A stretch of 64,000 nucleotides of DNA from Hahella sp. (GTDB lineage: Bacteria > Pseudomonadota > Gammaproteobacteria > Pseudomonadales > Oleiphilaceae): positions 62,001 to 126,000 of the forward strand of contig JANQMN010000004.1 of the NCBI GenBank assembly GCA_028280065.1, in the 5' to 3' direction. The position numbers and the translations under genes were made by a program. Of this stretch, positions 19,515 through 28,634 are shown piece by piece (positions within the stretch are counted from its first letter, which is position 1; each line of letters opens with the position of its first letter). The notes beneath the pieces were generated by a model. The model was not told the origin of the DNA. It saw only the letters and a program-made list of their open reading frames with translations, and did not search any database.

Positions 19515-21002
19515 ATGCCTGACGTACATGATTTGGGGATCATGATCGAATCCCGTATTCCCATCATTGTGATCCAAAGTATCGAAGAAGTCCGGGTCTT
19601 GGACACTATCACCCGACTTGGTGTCAAACGCGGCGCGAGCCTGTTTAAATGGACGGCGACGGATGGTCTGAACCGGCTGGGATTTGGTTTCGATCTGGTT
19701 CAAGAAGATACCTTGAAAGAACCGGCAAAGATTTTGGAGCACATAAAACGCAGCCCAACCTCAAGTATCTTCGTACTCTGTGACTTTCACCCCTACCTCG
19801 AACGTCAACCGGTTAATGTCAGATTGCTGAAAGATATCGCCATCGGCCACCGCAGTAATGGCCACACACTGATCCTGCTCAGCCATGAACTGAAAATTCC
19901 ACCGGAACTTCGCAGCTACAGCGCCAACTTCCGGATGAAGCTTCCCGATCCGGATCAACTAATTAACATCATCCGGGACGAGGCGGCGCGCTGGTCGCAA
20001 CAGAATAATGGGGAGAAAGTCAAAACCGACAATAAAACGCTACAACAAATCGTTCGCAACCTCTCGGGCGTCAGCTTCGAAGAGGCGCGTCGCCTGGCCA
20101 GGGGCGCTATCTTTGACGACGGCGCGATTACGCCGTCTGACGTTCCGGAGGTGAACAAGGCTAAGTTCGAATTGATGGACATGGAAGGCGTGCTGAGCTT
20201 CGAGTACGACACAGCGAAGTTTTCCGATGTAGGCGGCCTGAATGCGCTGAAACTTTGGCTAAAACAGCGGCGTTCGGCCTTTATCGATGGCAAGAAGGAT
20301 AATCAGCTGGACCCTCCGAAAGGCATTCTCCTAACCGGGATTCAGGGCGGCGGCAAAAGCCTGGCCGCCAAGGCCGTGGCCGGAATGTGGGGCATTCCGT
20401 TACTACGCCTGGACATGGGCGCTCTATATAACAAATTTTTTGGCGAGACCGAGCGCAACCTGCGGGAATCGTTACGTCTGGCGGAACTGATGGCGCCCTG
20501 CGTCCTCTGGATAGACGAAATCGAAAAGGGCCTGGGCCAGAGCGACAGCGACCAGGGCGTATCAAAACGCGTCCTGGGTACGCTGCTGACCTGGATGTCT
20601 GAAAATCAGCACCCGGTATTCATGGTGGCAACGGCAAATAATATTCATGCCCTGCCGCCCGAGCTGATTAGAAAAGGCCGAATGGACGAGATCTTTTTTG
20701 TCGACCTGCCACGAACGGATGTACGCAAATTGATTTTTAGGATTCACCTGGAAAAGCGCTGCCTGGATTCCGAGCAATTCGATAGCCAAACATTAGCCGA
20801 CGCCACGGAGGGATTCACTGGCGCCGAGATTGAACAGGCCATAGTCTCCGCACTCTATTCGGCTTCCGCTCAAGGGGAAACCATTGGCACTGAACACATC
20901 CTGGCCGAGATTTCCAGAACCCAGCCGCTCTCTGTGGTTATGGCCGAGGATATTCTGGCATTGAGGGCCTGGGCGAGCGGTCGCTGCGTTCCCGCAAACT
21001 GA
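19515..21002 (+). CDS. Ycf46-like AAA family ATPase
   Basis: AAA ATPase of 495 residues from the ATG at 19515, which follows an AAGGAAAGG ribosome-binding site. The N-terminal ~200 residues are the conserved non-ATPase part of Ycf46 proteins, opening IMIESRIPIIVIQSIEEVRV. The AAA module has Walker A GIQGGGKS (residues 275-282, catalytic Lys281), Walker B WIDEIEKGL (Asp334, Glu335), sensor ATANN and the arginine region RKGRMDEIFFVDLP. In cyanobacteria Ycf46 has been linked to inorganic carbon use; its biochemical role is unsettled. Here it is divergent from prk across 125 bases, which fits a carbon-related role by context only. Confidence 0.85.
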   Translation: MPDVHDLGIMIESRIPIIVIQSIEEVRVLDTITRLGVKRGASLFKWTATDGLNRLGFGFDLVQEDTLKEPAKILEHIKRSPTSSIFVLCDFHPYLERQPVNVRLLKDIAIGHRSNGHTLILLSHELKIPPELRSYSANFRMKLPDPDQLINIIRDEAARWSQQNNGEKVKTDNKTLQQIVRNLSGVSFEEARRLARGAIFDDGAITPSDVPEVNKAKFELMDMEGVLSFEYDTAKFSDVGGLNALKLWLKQRRSAFIDGKKDNQLDPPKGILLTGIQGGGKSLAAKAVAGMWGIPLLRLDMGALYNKFFGETERNLRESLRLAELMAPCVLWIDEIEKGLGQSDSDQGVSKRVLGTLLTWMSENQHPVFMVATANNIHALPPELIRKGRMDEIFFVDLPRTDVRKLIFRIHLEKRCLDSEQFDSQTLADATEGFTGAEIEQAIVSALYSASAQGETIGTEHILAEISRTQPLSVVMAEDILALRAWASGRCVPAN

Positions 21003-21011
21003 CTTGGGATT

Positions 21012-21794
21012 TCAATCTCGCACTAGCGCGCGTTGCACCGTTTGACCGGTGGTCGTCTGCTGGATGGCGGATTGCTCGTCCTGGGCAGCTTCCAAGCTGC
21101 TGCCGCCTGGATACAAGGCAAAAACAAACATAACAAAACCTGCCACCAGGCAGCTGCTTCCCAACATTTTCGACACCCATATACGGCGCCGCTGCTTGCG
21201 GTTGGTAAACAACTTCTTCCAGTAGCAAACGTTCGTCGGTTCCTGAAGAAAGACGCAGGTTAATACGGACCGGCGGCGCGCATGGTGCTCGCTGTCCACC
21301 ATGGTCTCATCGAGTTGCCGCATGTATAACACGATAATAAACAGGCATACTGCCAACACCATGGAGGCCAGCAGTATGTCGACCAGAGCCACTTCTTCGC
21401 CCAGCGCTTGTACGCCGCCCATCACGCCGACTGCGATTAAAATCGCCATACAGCTCATCATCAATGTCATGAAACGGCCGAAGCGGGTATGTTTACGACG
21501 GGAACGGGAGAACGACAGCTGTACTTGATCGCCAACCTGGAGCGAATCGATGTAGTTTTCGTCGAGGGAAGTAAATCGAATATTCTGCCCTGACCAATAA
21601 TATTCGATCACTGGAAAAAAGTAGAACTTACGGCCCGGCTGGGCGCCACTTCCGTTTAGGCTGTAACCGGGTTCCAGCGATACGACTTTGCCTTGCACGG
21701 CATAGGCACAGTGTAAGAAGCGGGTAAATTCCCAAATTAGCACCCAACCGGCTGAGATGAGTGTCAGCCCCATCAGCAAAACGATAATGTCCAA
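21012..21794 (-). CDS. DUF3592-type membrane protein
   Basis: Function unknown. The 260-residue protein has an N-terminal membrane helix (about residues 5-25), then a soluble beta-rich stretch typical of DUF3592 (GKVVSLEPGYS..., FFPVIEYYWSGQ, SLQVGDQVQLSFS). Two more helices lie near residues 108-128 and 136-158, with a final one near 215-235. The frame begins with TTG at 21794, which has no well-spaced ribosome-binding site; an ATG seven codons later (21773) is an alternative. The gene converges on the Ycf46-like gene with 9 bases between the stops. The DUF assignment rests on pattern memory. Confidence 0.6.
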   Translation of the reverse strand: MDIIVLLMGLTLISAGWVLIWEFTRFLHCAYAVQGKVVSLEPGYSLNGSGAQPGRKFYFFPVIEYYWSGQNIRFTSLDENYIDSLQVGDQVQLSFSRSRRKHTRFGRFMTLMMSCMAILIAVGVMGGVQALGEEVALVDILLASMVLAVCLFIIVLYMRQLDETMVDSEHHARRRSVLTCVFLQEPTNVCYWKKLFTNRKQRRRIWVSKMLGSSCLVAGFVMFVFALYPGGSSLEAAQDEQSAIQQTTTGQTVQRALVRD

Positions 21795-22080
21795 CCTAAA
21801 ATAACACCATTATTGTTGTACGAAGAAGGAGTTTACACCGTGTAGACGGCAACCAATTATAGGGGAGCGTAGGGGGCACCGCAATAGTGCGCAAAATAAC
21901 CAACAACAAGCAATTCTATGGTGCGCCGGCAGTGCGACATTGTATCACCATAGTGCTTTTCGTTAGCTCTTTGATTTGGCTAAACTTTTTATAACATTGG
22001 CCAAGCCGGGGCAGCGGTCAACAGTATGGATTGACGGCAACGCTGCTGAAGATTATCTCCTTGCGCTTGACCGGCCCCAA

Positions 22081-22272
22081 TTAAATAGGATTACTGCCGT
22101 ATTGCGAATCTGGCTTGCGCGGAGGATCGGCACGCACATCGTTTTCGATCATCTGCACCTTCCCTCCGCCCTGCAAAAAAGCCTGAATATCCGTTGCCAG
22201 TTGACTGCGAATTTTTTGCTTTACGCTAGGCGATTGAAAGTCGCCGTTTTGCGCCGTTGCTTGTGATTCCAC
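22081..22272 (-). CDS. SutA-like small RNA polymerase-associated protein (probable)
   Basis: 63 residues from a GTG start; an in-frame TAG three codons upstream fixes the maximum length. The C-terminal half, AFLQGGGKVQMIENDV followed by RADPPRKPDSQYGSNPI, closely resembles (from memory) the C-terminal part of P. aeruginosa SutA. SutA binds RNA polymerase and adjusts transcription in slow-growing cells. The acidic N-terminal tail of SutA is mostly missing here, so function may differ. The gene stands alone between the DUF3592 gene and the large c-di-GMP protein. The surrounding sequence (21795-22080) shows no other gene. Confidence 0.6.
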   Translation of the reverse strand: MESQATAQNGDFQSPSVKQKIRSQLATDIQAFLQGGGKVQMIENDVRADPPRKPDSQYGSNPI

Positions 22273-22580
22273 CCTTTTCTACCCCATTATCAACTATTGT
22301 TTTTAGACCATGCCCTGCACAACTCGAAAGGCTGCTTTTTATTATTCCCAGCTTGCCCGCGCCGGAGAGGTTTCCCATCACCTCCCAAGCTGCGTATTTT
22401 TTGGGCAACTTGGATAGGACATTTATAGACGATACAGCAAAATACGCAAGAAACCTAAGAACTATTTTTGTTTCAGACTGTAACTTGCTGTATTTAATAG
22501 CTTTCGGAGTGTATATAGAGATAACGTTAGGGGCTTAAAGGACGAAATTCAGCAAAATAGCTTTTCTAGAAGAACCTGCT
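22273..22580. other. intergenic region, no gene recognised
   Basis: Between the SutA-like gene and the end of the PilZ/GGDEF/EAL gene. An open frame on the plus strand (22257-22538) has no recognisable domain or ribosome-binding site. This stretch must hold the promoter of the SutA-like gene, but I cannot place it. Confidence 0.5.
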
Positions 22581-25500
22581 CTACAGTTCGAGCAGTGGTT
22601 TAGGTTTGCCGAGGATATATCCCTGAACATAATCGACACCAATTTCCTTCAACGCCTCCAATCCGGCTTGCTCCTCGACACACTCGGCGATGGTAATGAT
22701 GTCGAGGAAGCGGCCCAGTTCGATTATGGACTTCACCATTGCGTAATTGGTCATGTTTTCGTGAAGGTCGCGGACGAATACGCCATCCACCTTAAGGTAG
22801 TCGACCGGGAGTTTTTGCAGATAGGCATAAGAGGAAAAACCGGTGCCGAAATCGTCCAGAGCAAAATGGCAACCGCTTTTCTTGATTTCCCGCATAAAAT
22901 CTGCAGTGTAATTCAGACTGGCGACAGCCGCCGTTTCGGTGACCTCGAAACAGACTTTTTCGGCGGGGAAACCACCTTCCTGAAACTGATTTTCCAGAAA
23001 CTCCATAAACTGATTATCGCTTAACGAGCGGCCGGAAAGGTTTATGGTAAAAGCCTTGATGTCATTCAATTTCGCGGTATTTTTGCGCATCCAATCGAGT
23101 ACATGCTCGACCACCCAGGTGTCTATCTGTACCGATTTGTTATAGGTCTCACCGGCTTCAATAAAGGATTCGGGGGATACCACTTCACCCTGATCATTTC
23201 TTATGCCTAACAGTATCTCGTACAAAGGCAGACTTTCATCCAGGAGATGGCGAATAGGCTGCGCCCGCAGAAACAGGTTGCAATCCTGCAGGTTTCCTTC
23301 TATTCGCGTCAGCCACTGCAACACTTCCTGTTGATGCGCCTGATCCCGGTCGGAAGTCGAGTAAAGCCGTGAGCTGTTGCCACCGGATTTTTTGGCGGCG
23401 TTGCAGGCCAGGGTCGCGCAGTTCAACAATTTTCCGGCATCGCCGGCTCGCCCATCGATAATCACGGCGCCGCTACTCAGGGTTGCCGTGAAGGATTGGG
23501 GAGCCTTATCGAACCGGTGATTGGCGAAATTACTGCGGACGTTTTCGGCGATTTCCATCACCCGTTCCGGCGCCACCGGATAAACAATCAGAGAGAACTC
23601 GTTGCCTGCCAGCCGGCCTAGTTTGAATCCCTGCTCAAAATCTTCCAGCCATGTATCCACCAGGATGCCGAACTGCTGTAACACCATGTCACCCGCAGTG
23701 GTGCCGTAGCTACTGTTAATGACTCCGAACTGGTCTATGTCAAATACGACCAAAGCGCCGGTATCGCCGGTTTGCCGCACCTTGGCGAGGGTGTATTCGA
23801 TGCGCTTTTCAAATTCCCGGCGCTGCATGCAACCGGTCAATCCATCGTGCACGGCTTGAACGGCCATTTTTTGATACAGATCCTCGACAATGCCGTAAAG
23901 GCTTTGGTCGACAAAGGGTACGTCACCTCCTTCGACCTTGACCATTTCGCCTTCCTGCAACTTGGCGACGATTTCGGAGTACTCATAGGAAGCTTCGTGC
24001 ATTCCATGGGCAGTGAGGAATACGAACTTGAAAGCGTCCTCGCCGATCCATACCAAGCGCATCCGCTGCACGCCGCTGTCGCTGAACAGCTCCACCCACT
24101 CACCGACCTGCAACTGATGGGCGCGCTCCTGCCAGCGCTCATCGACCGGCAGGTGAAGTACGCTGCTGGGAAGATTAAGGTCTTCTCCAGGTGGATATTT
24201 TTCCACCTGGGTGTAGGTAACCTTTCCCTCGTTGTACAGCACATCCTGTAAGTGCTGAACCACCTGGCGCGCGTGGTTGGGATTCGGACTGGTGCTGAGT
24301 TCCTTTTCGATTTGCTCCAAAATCGCCGGGCTTTCGATTTCCCGTTCGAAAATGGTATCTTCGTTGATATTCGCATCCAGCCATATAAAAAGCTGTTCCA
24401 GAACCTCAAAATTTTCCGCGACCGTTTCACTGTCTCCGCCTTCCTTCAGCAGCCCCAATACCATGGCATGCTCCCAGCCGGCGTTGAGCAACTCAAGTAT
24501 GATATCCGGGACCTGTTGTCCCTCCAACAGCGTATTTAGCCTTCTTGCAATTGCCCGCCGGGCACTGAACAAACGTTCCTGGCCGTCGTAGGTCTTGGCG
24601 ATGCGTTCAGCGTTTCGGTTGAATGCCATATCCTGGCGTTGCACCAATTTACTCAACCTTTCGGCTAGGCCATGGAGTAACTCCGGAGTAATTTGCTCCG
24701 CTTCCACCAGTTCGGCGACAACCTGCTTTAACAGCTTTTCGAGATTTCTTCCGCTTACCCGGTCGGCGGTGGCCAAAGACATGAAATTGTTCAGCAGGTT
24801 GCGGGCAGCGTGGTTTTGGTCGGCAAAGAAACTCGGATCGGCATTTAGCACCGAGAACAAGGGAAGACGCAATTGGTTTATCAGCGTGCGTAGCTCTTCG
24901 GGTACAGACCGTTGCGCAACCGGGGCAAATATTTTATCGACAATGTCAACGATATCTTTGTCGTTTTGACTGATAACCCACGTTTGGTTATCGCCCGTTA
25001 TCTGCTGTTGCAGCGCGTCAGCCAGGGTCGAGCCACCCCGGCTGAGCTGGTCGAGTATTTGATTTTGCTTCGCCAGCAACTCTTCAATGGAAATTACCGG
25101 GGGACCAATCTGCTCCGTCGCCGATTCGCCGATGCCAGCAGCGGCGCCGGCCTCGTTTGATTGGACTTGACGCTGCAATCGCACCATATTCAGAATATTG
25201 CTTTCCGGATAGATCTGGGTACCGGGCATTTCTTCCGGCGTGAGCGTTTCAGCCGGTTCATTGGCGGCGGATTCACCGGAGTTCGCCGGCAACGGGGAAC
25301 GTGGACGAGGCTCATTCCAATTGGTGCGAACTTGGTCCATGCCGATAGCGCGCAGCCCGTGTTTCTCAAAAACGCCAAAGATGGGTCGTAAAACGCCTTC
25401 GTACGCCTTATCCAAAACCTTTTCGAATTCGCGGTAGAGTATCGGCTGGACGATTTCGGGTATACTCATTTGCGCAGAAGTGCTATGCAGCACCTGGCCG

Positions 25501-26303
25501 AGAATGGCGGGGGCAATGGGATTGCTCCGGTCATCCACGTCCTGCTCCATAATCTGGCTCAAAAACTGATTCAACAGAAACAGTTCATTGCGGTTCCGGT
25601 TAAGCACCGCCGTGGCCACCATCTGAACTTCCAGCCACCCCTCGAACTGGGACTTGTCAATAACCTTTAGTTCCCGCTGGTCGCCCTGGCCGCCGCTTTC
25701 ACCGGAAAGAATACTTTCCAGGCTCGACCACCAGAGTTTTAGATAGAGGCTGGTGAAGCTATCGGTCATCGACACAACCGCCTTGGCGTCCCGGAGCAGG
25801 CTGATTTCCCTCAGATCGGTACTGGCTTTGGTCCTCAGTTCCAGTTCGTTGCGGGTTTCGCCAAGGATTTCCAAGAGCAAGTCATTGACAAACTGCTGCG
25901 CATTAGAGCGAAACCATTCACGCAGCTTTTTACGCTTGCTTTCGGTGGTGTATAACACACCATCGGTCTTCTTCTGCGACCCGATGCGCAACATGGTTTC
26001 CAACAACTGCGATTGCTGCTGCACGAATTTGATACCGGCGCTGCGCCCGTCGGCGCGACAGACATCGGCAAGAACCGTAAAATGCTGCTCGCTGTTATCA
26101 ACTTCACAGAAGATATGAATCTCAATTCGCGAGGCCGGATTCTCGAGAAAGTACTGGCAAAGCTTGGCCGAACTGATATTGGTTAACAGCATCCCGCCAA
26201 CACAAATATTCGCCATATCTGCGGCAACGGGTGAAAAACCTTTAGCCACAATGAGCAGGTCGTGCTGGAGGCTGTAACGATTGAACTTACGCTTGTTGTA
26301 CAT
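22581..26303 (-). CDS. PilZ-DUF1631-GGDEF-EAL protein
   Basis: 1240-residue protein of cyclic-di-GMP signalling. Domains in order: N-terminal PilZ domain (RKFNR matches the RxxxR site; the second motif is NICVGG, with Cys where Ser is usual); a long helical DUF1631 region (about 120-770); GGDEF at about 810-965; EAL at about 975-1235. The GGDEF signature is degraded to AGNEF (residues 899-903), so cyclase activity is unlikely. The EAL side keeps YEILLGIR (Glu1029), FEVTE, ALDDFGTGFS, LKVDGVF and QGYILGKP, so phosphodiesterase activity is plausible. No membrane helix was seen. It is transcribed alone, divergent from the tetR gene. Confidence 0.85.
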   Translation of the reverse strand: MYNKRKFNRYSLQHDLLIVAKGFSPVAADMANICVGGMLLTNISSAKLCQYFLENPASRIEIHIFCEVDNSEQHFTVLADVCRADGRSAGIKFVQQQSQLLETMLRIGSQKKTDGVLYTTESKRKKLREWFRSNAQQFVNDLLLEILGETRNELELRTKASTDLREISLLRDAKAVVSMTDSFTSLYLKLWWSSLESILSGESGGQGDQRELKVIDKSQFEGWLEVQMVATAVLNRNRNELFLLNQFLSQIMEQDVDDRSNPIAPAILGQVLHSTSAQMSIPEIVQPILYREFEKVLDKAYEGVLRPIFGVFEKHGLRAIGMDQVRTNWNEPRPRSPLPANSGESAANEPAETLTPEEMPGTQIYPESNILNMVRLQRQVQSNEAGAAAGIGESATEQIGPPVISIEELLAKQNQILDQLSRGGSTLADALQQQITGDNQTWVISQNDKDIVDIVDKIFAPVAQRSVPEELRTLINQLRLPLFSVLNADPSFFADQNHAARNLLNNFMSLATADRVSGRNLEKLLKQVVAELVEAEQITPELLHGLAERLSKLVQRQDMAFNRNAERIAKTYDGQERLFSARRAIARRLNTLLEGQQVPDIILELLNAGWEHAMVLGLLKEGGDSETVAENFEVLEQLFIWLDANINEDTIFEREIESPAILEQIEKELSTSPNPNHARQVVQHLQDVLYNEGKVTYTQVEKYPPGEDLNLPSSVLHLPVDERWQERAHQLQVGEWVELFSDSGVQRMRLVWIGEDAFKFVFLTAHGMHEASYEYSEIVAKLQEGEMVKVEGGDVPFVDQSLYGIVEDLYQKMAVQAVHDGLTGCMQRREFEKRIEYTLAKVRQTGDTGALVVFDIDQFGVINSSYGTTAGDMVLQQFGILVDTWLEDFEQGFKLGRLAGNEFSLIVYPVAPERVMEIAENVRSNFANHRFDKAPQSFTATLSSGAVIIDGRAGDAGKLLNCATLACNAAKKSGGNSSRLYSTSDRDQAHQQEVLQWLTRIEGNLQDCNLFLRAQPIRHLLDESLPLYEILLGIRNDQGEVVSPESFIEAGETYNKSVQIDTWVVEHVLDWMRKNTAKLNDIKAFTINLSGRSLSDNQFMEFLENQFQEGGFPAEKVCFEVTETAAVASLNYTADFMREIKKSGCHFALDDFGTGFSSYAYLQKLPVDYLKVDGVFVRDLHENMTNYAMVKSIIELGRFLDIITIAECVEEQAGLEALKEIGVDYVQGYILGKPKPLLEL

Positions 26304-26474
26304 TCCTTGCCTAAAGAAAAATATATCGCGTTCCGATCACTTCATCAGTGTAGCGCGGATTCCGTATAAAAAAACTGATTTATGGGTTAAGAACACGTAC
26401 TATTGGCGTTTTCAACAATTTAGAATAGCCCAAACCCAATAACCGTTCTGCTGCCTTCTTTACGCCTCGACGCA

Positions 26475-27119
26475 ATGGCATATCGCGAGACTCCCACCAG
26501 GAAAGCCCACAAGCTGGCCGTCAGAGCCAAAATTCTCCGTGCCGCCTCGGACCTGATTGCCGAAACAGGATTCTCAGGGGCGTCAGTCACTGCGATCGCC
26601 CGAAGAGCCGATGTGGCAACTGGTAGCGTGTACCGCTATTTCCACAACAAACAAGCGCTCTGCCTTGAAGTGTTCAAACAGGCAACGGAACGTGAAGTCA
26701 CCCAAGTCAGGAATGCGTTGCAGCCACCCGGAAAAATCCAAGAACGGCTGTTGGCCGCCATTACCACCTTCGTGGAACGCGCAATCAGAAGCCGCCGGCT
26801 GGCGTATGCGCTCATTGCCGAACCATTGGACACAACGCTGGATCAGGAGCGCCTGAATTACCGGGAAGAATATGCAATCCTCTTCGCTCAACTGATTCAG
26901 GAGGGCGTGGAAAACGGCCAACTGGTTCCGCAAAACGCTTATGTAGCAGGCGCTGCGCTGGTCGGCACCATGGCGGAGGCGCTTATCGGTCACCTGGCCG
27001 GCTACTCACATTATGACAAACCGGCCAACCGCCACTGGCAGCCGCTGCGTGATAAAAAACTGTTGATAGAGGCTATCGGCAGCTACTGCCTGCGCGCGGT
27101 CGGACCTGCGCAGGCCTAA
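26475..27119 (+). CDS. TetR family transcriptional regulator
   Basis: 214-residue repressor-type regulator. The N-terminal helix-turn-helix (about residues 30-60) reads FSGASVTAIARRADVATGSVYRYF, the standard TetR pattern, and is followed by a helical ligand/dimer domain of unknown specificity. It lies 28 bases before the DsbA-like gene on the same strand and is probably co-transcribed with it and the DUF503 gene. It is divergent from the PilZ/EAL gene across 171 bases, so it could regulate either side; nothing in the sequence decides this. Confidence 0.85.
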   Translation: MAYRETPTRKAHKLAVRAKILRAASDLIAETGFSGASVTAIARRADVATGSVYRYFHNKQALCLEVFKQATEREVTQVRNALQPPGKIQERLLAAITTFVERAIRSRRLAYALIAEPLDTTLDQERLNYREEYAILFAQLIQEGVENGQLVPQNAYVAGAALVGTMAEALIGHLAGYSHYDKPANRHWQPLRDKKLLIEAIGSYCLRAVGPAQA

Positions 27120-27147
27120 CTTAACCCATTTCAGAACGGAATTAGCT

Positions 27148-28206
27148 ATGACCAAAGGAAAACGTTCTCTACCGCCATTTTATATCGCCATCATTTGTTT
27201 CGCCTTGGGACTATTCATTGCCACCTTGCTACACAGCGGGAAGTTTTTGGCCGAAAGCCCCAGTAAGCAGGGCTCACACCACAAGATTGTTTTCACCCTG
27301 CAAAATACGCCCTATGCGCTGGCGGAACTACCCTATGCGGAAGCCAACGCCCTTTATAATCTGGAACAGCAGCAATATGACCAGAAGCTGCAAATACTGC
27401 GTTCTGCGGCGCTGCGAATTCATCTGGACAATTTGGCTGCGAAACGCGGGGTTTCCCGCGACATCATCCAGCAGGAGCTGATTTCGGTAATCCCGGTCAG
27501 CGATGAAGATGTCACGGCTTTTTATGAGGCTAACCGGGACCGAATCAATCAGCCTTTCCACCAGGTACGGGACGCGATTCGTCACGCCCTGGAAAGAGAT
27601 CGGGCAAACCGCGCACAAACCGAACTGGTTGAGCAACTTCTTGATGCCGGACAAATAGACTTTCACCTGCAGCTGCCCACCGCGCCGACTGTTGACTTGG
27701 ATTTAGCCGGATTTGCCGCCCAAGGGCCGGAAACCGCGCCGGTGGTGATCGCAGACTTTATGGACTACCGTTGCCCACATTGTAAAATCGCCTCCGAAAC
27801 CTTGCTTGCGGTGCAGCAGGAATTTCCTCAGCAGGTGCGGCTGGTAGTGCTGGATTTGCCTATTCTCGGCGAAGTTTCGGACTTTGCCGCCCGTGCCGCC
27901 TATTGTGCGGCGTCACAGAAAGTCTACTGGGAAATGCATCATGCCTTGTTAGAGGCGCAGCAGGAGCTTGACAACAAGAAGGTCTTGGAAATTGCCGAAA
28001 ACCTTGGCATGGACCGGAACAACCTGGATAACTGCATCGATTCGAAGGAGGCGAACCTCTACGTCAATCGTGCGGTCGAGCAGGCAAAATCTCTTGGCCT
28101 TTCAGGCACACCGGCAGTCTTTATTAATGGCATGGCGTTCCGTGGCGCTAATCTGGAAGCGGCTCTCCGGGATGCCGTGCGGGACGCTATCGCGGCCAGC
28201 AGGTAA
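27148..28206 (+). CDS. membrane-anchored DsbA-like thioredoxin-fold protein
   Basis: 352 residues: an uncleaved N-terminal anchor (about residues 9-30), a helical spacer with sequence like a SurA/PpiC N-terminal region (about 50-170), then a DsbA-type thioredoxin domain. The active site is CPHC (Cys209, Cys212) in FMDYRCPHCK, and the cis-proline loop is SGTPAVFING. The domain is therefore predicted to act on thiols in the periplasm, as oxidase or isomerase. It lies between tetR and DUF503 in a likely three-gene unit. The substrate is unknown. Confidence 0.8.
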   Translation: MTKGKRSLPPFYIAIICFALGLFIATLLHSGKFLAESPSKQGSHHKIVFTLQNTPYALAELPYAEANALYNLEQQQYDQKLQILRSAALRIHLDNLAAKRGVSRDIIQQELISVIPVSDEDVTAFYEANRDRINQPFHQVRDAIRHALERDRANRAQTELVEQLLDAGQIDFHLQLPTAPTVDLDLAGFAAQGPETAPVVIADFMDYRCPHCKIASETLLAVQQEFPQQVRLVVLDLPILGEVSDFAARAAYCAASQKVYWEMHHALLEAQQELDNKKVLEIAENLGMDRNNLDNCIDSKEANLYVNRAVEQAKSLGLSGTPAVFINGMAFRGANLEAALRDAVRDAIAASR

Positions 28207-28217
28207 ACGCGCAGCGC

Positions 28218-28499
28218 ATGAAAATTCTGCTCATGACGGTCAACCTGCATTTGGAAGGCTGCCAGTCGCTGAAAGAAAAACGCCAGCGGCTGGCAGGTAC
28301 AAGGAAGAAGCTTGGTAGAGAAAGCTTTGTCGCCATTCGTGAGTCCGGCTTTCAAGATCAACTCCAGAAGGCTGAGTGGAGCATCGTGCTACTGGCGGAG
28401 CATGCCGCCCAAGCCTCCCAAGCGGTGGCATATGTGGAAAGGCTGTTGAGCGAAGAACTGGATGCGCGGATCACGGAGATTCGACAAGAGGTGCTATAG
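28218..28499 (+). CDS. DUF503 family protein (YlxP-like)
   Basis: 93-residue small protein. The N-terminus MKILLMTVNLHLEGCQSLKEKR matches the DUF503 pattern (beta strand, then SLKEKR), and the rest fits a ferredoxin-like fold. In Bacillus the YlxP relative sits with rbfA/infB and is thought to assist ribosome maturation; that function is not established here and the context differs. It starts 11 bases after the DsbA-like gene and is probably in the same transcript. Confidence 0.75.
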   Translation: MKILLMTVNLHLEGCQSLKEKRQRLAGTRKKLGRESFVAIRESGFQDQLQKAEWSIVLLAEHAAQASQAVAYVERLLSEELDARITEIRQEVL

Positions 28500-28634
28500 A
28501 TCAATAACATTTCAACCAGATGACAAAAATCCTGGAATTGGCGGATTTTCGAGCCGCCTATTATACTGATTTGCGTTTTAACCTGTTAGAATCCGCGAAA
28601 ATTATGTTTATCCGCAGCCTGGTGATTTGCGTAT

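Noticed and set aside
21976-22266. Plus-strand frame of 96 codons
   Set aside because: It is antisense to the SutA-like gene, whose C-terminal motif is clearly conserved; no domain was seen in the plus frame.
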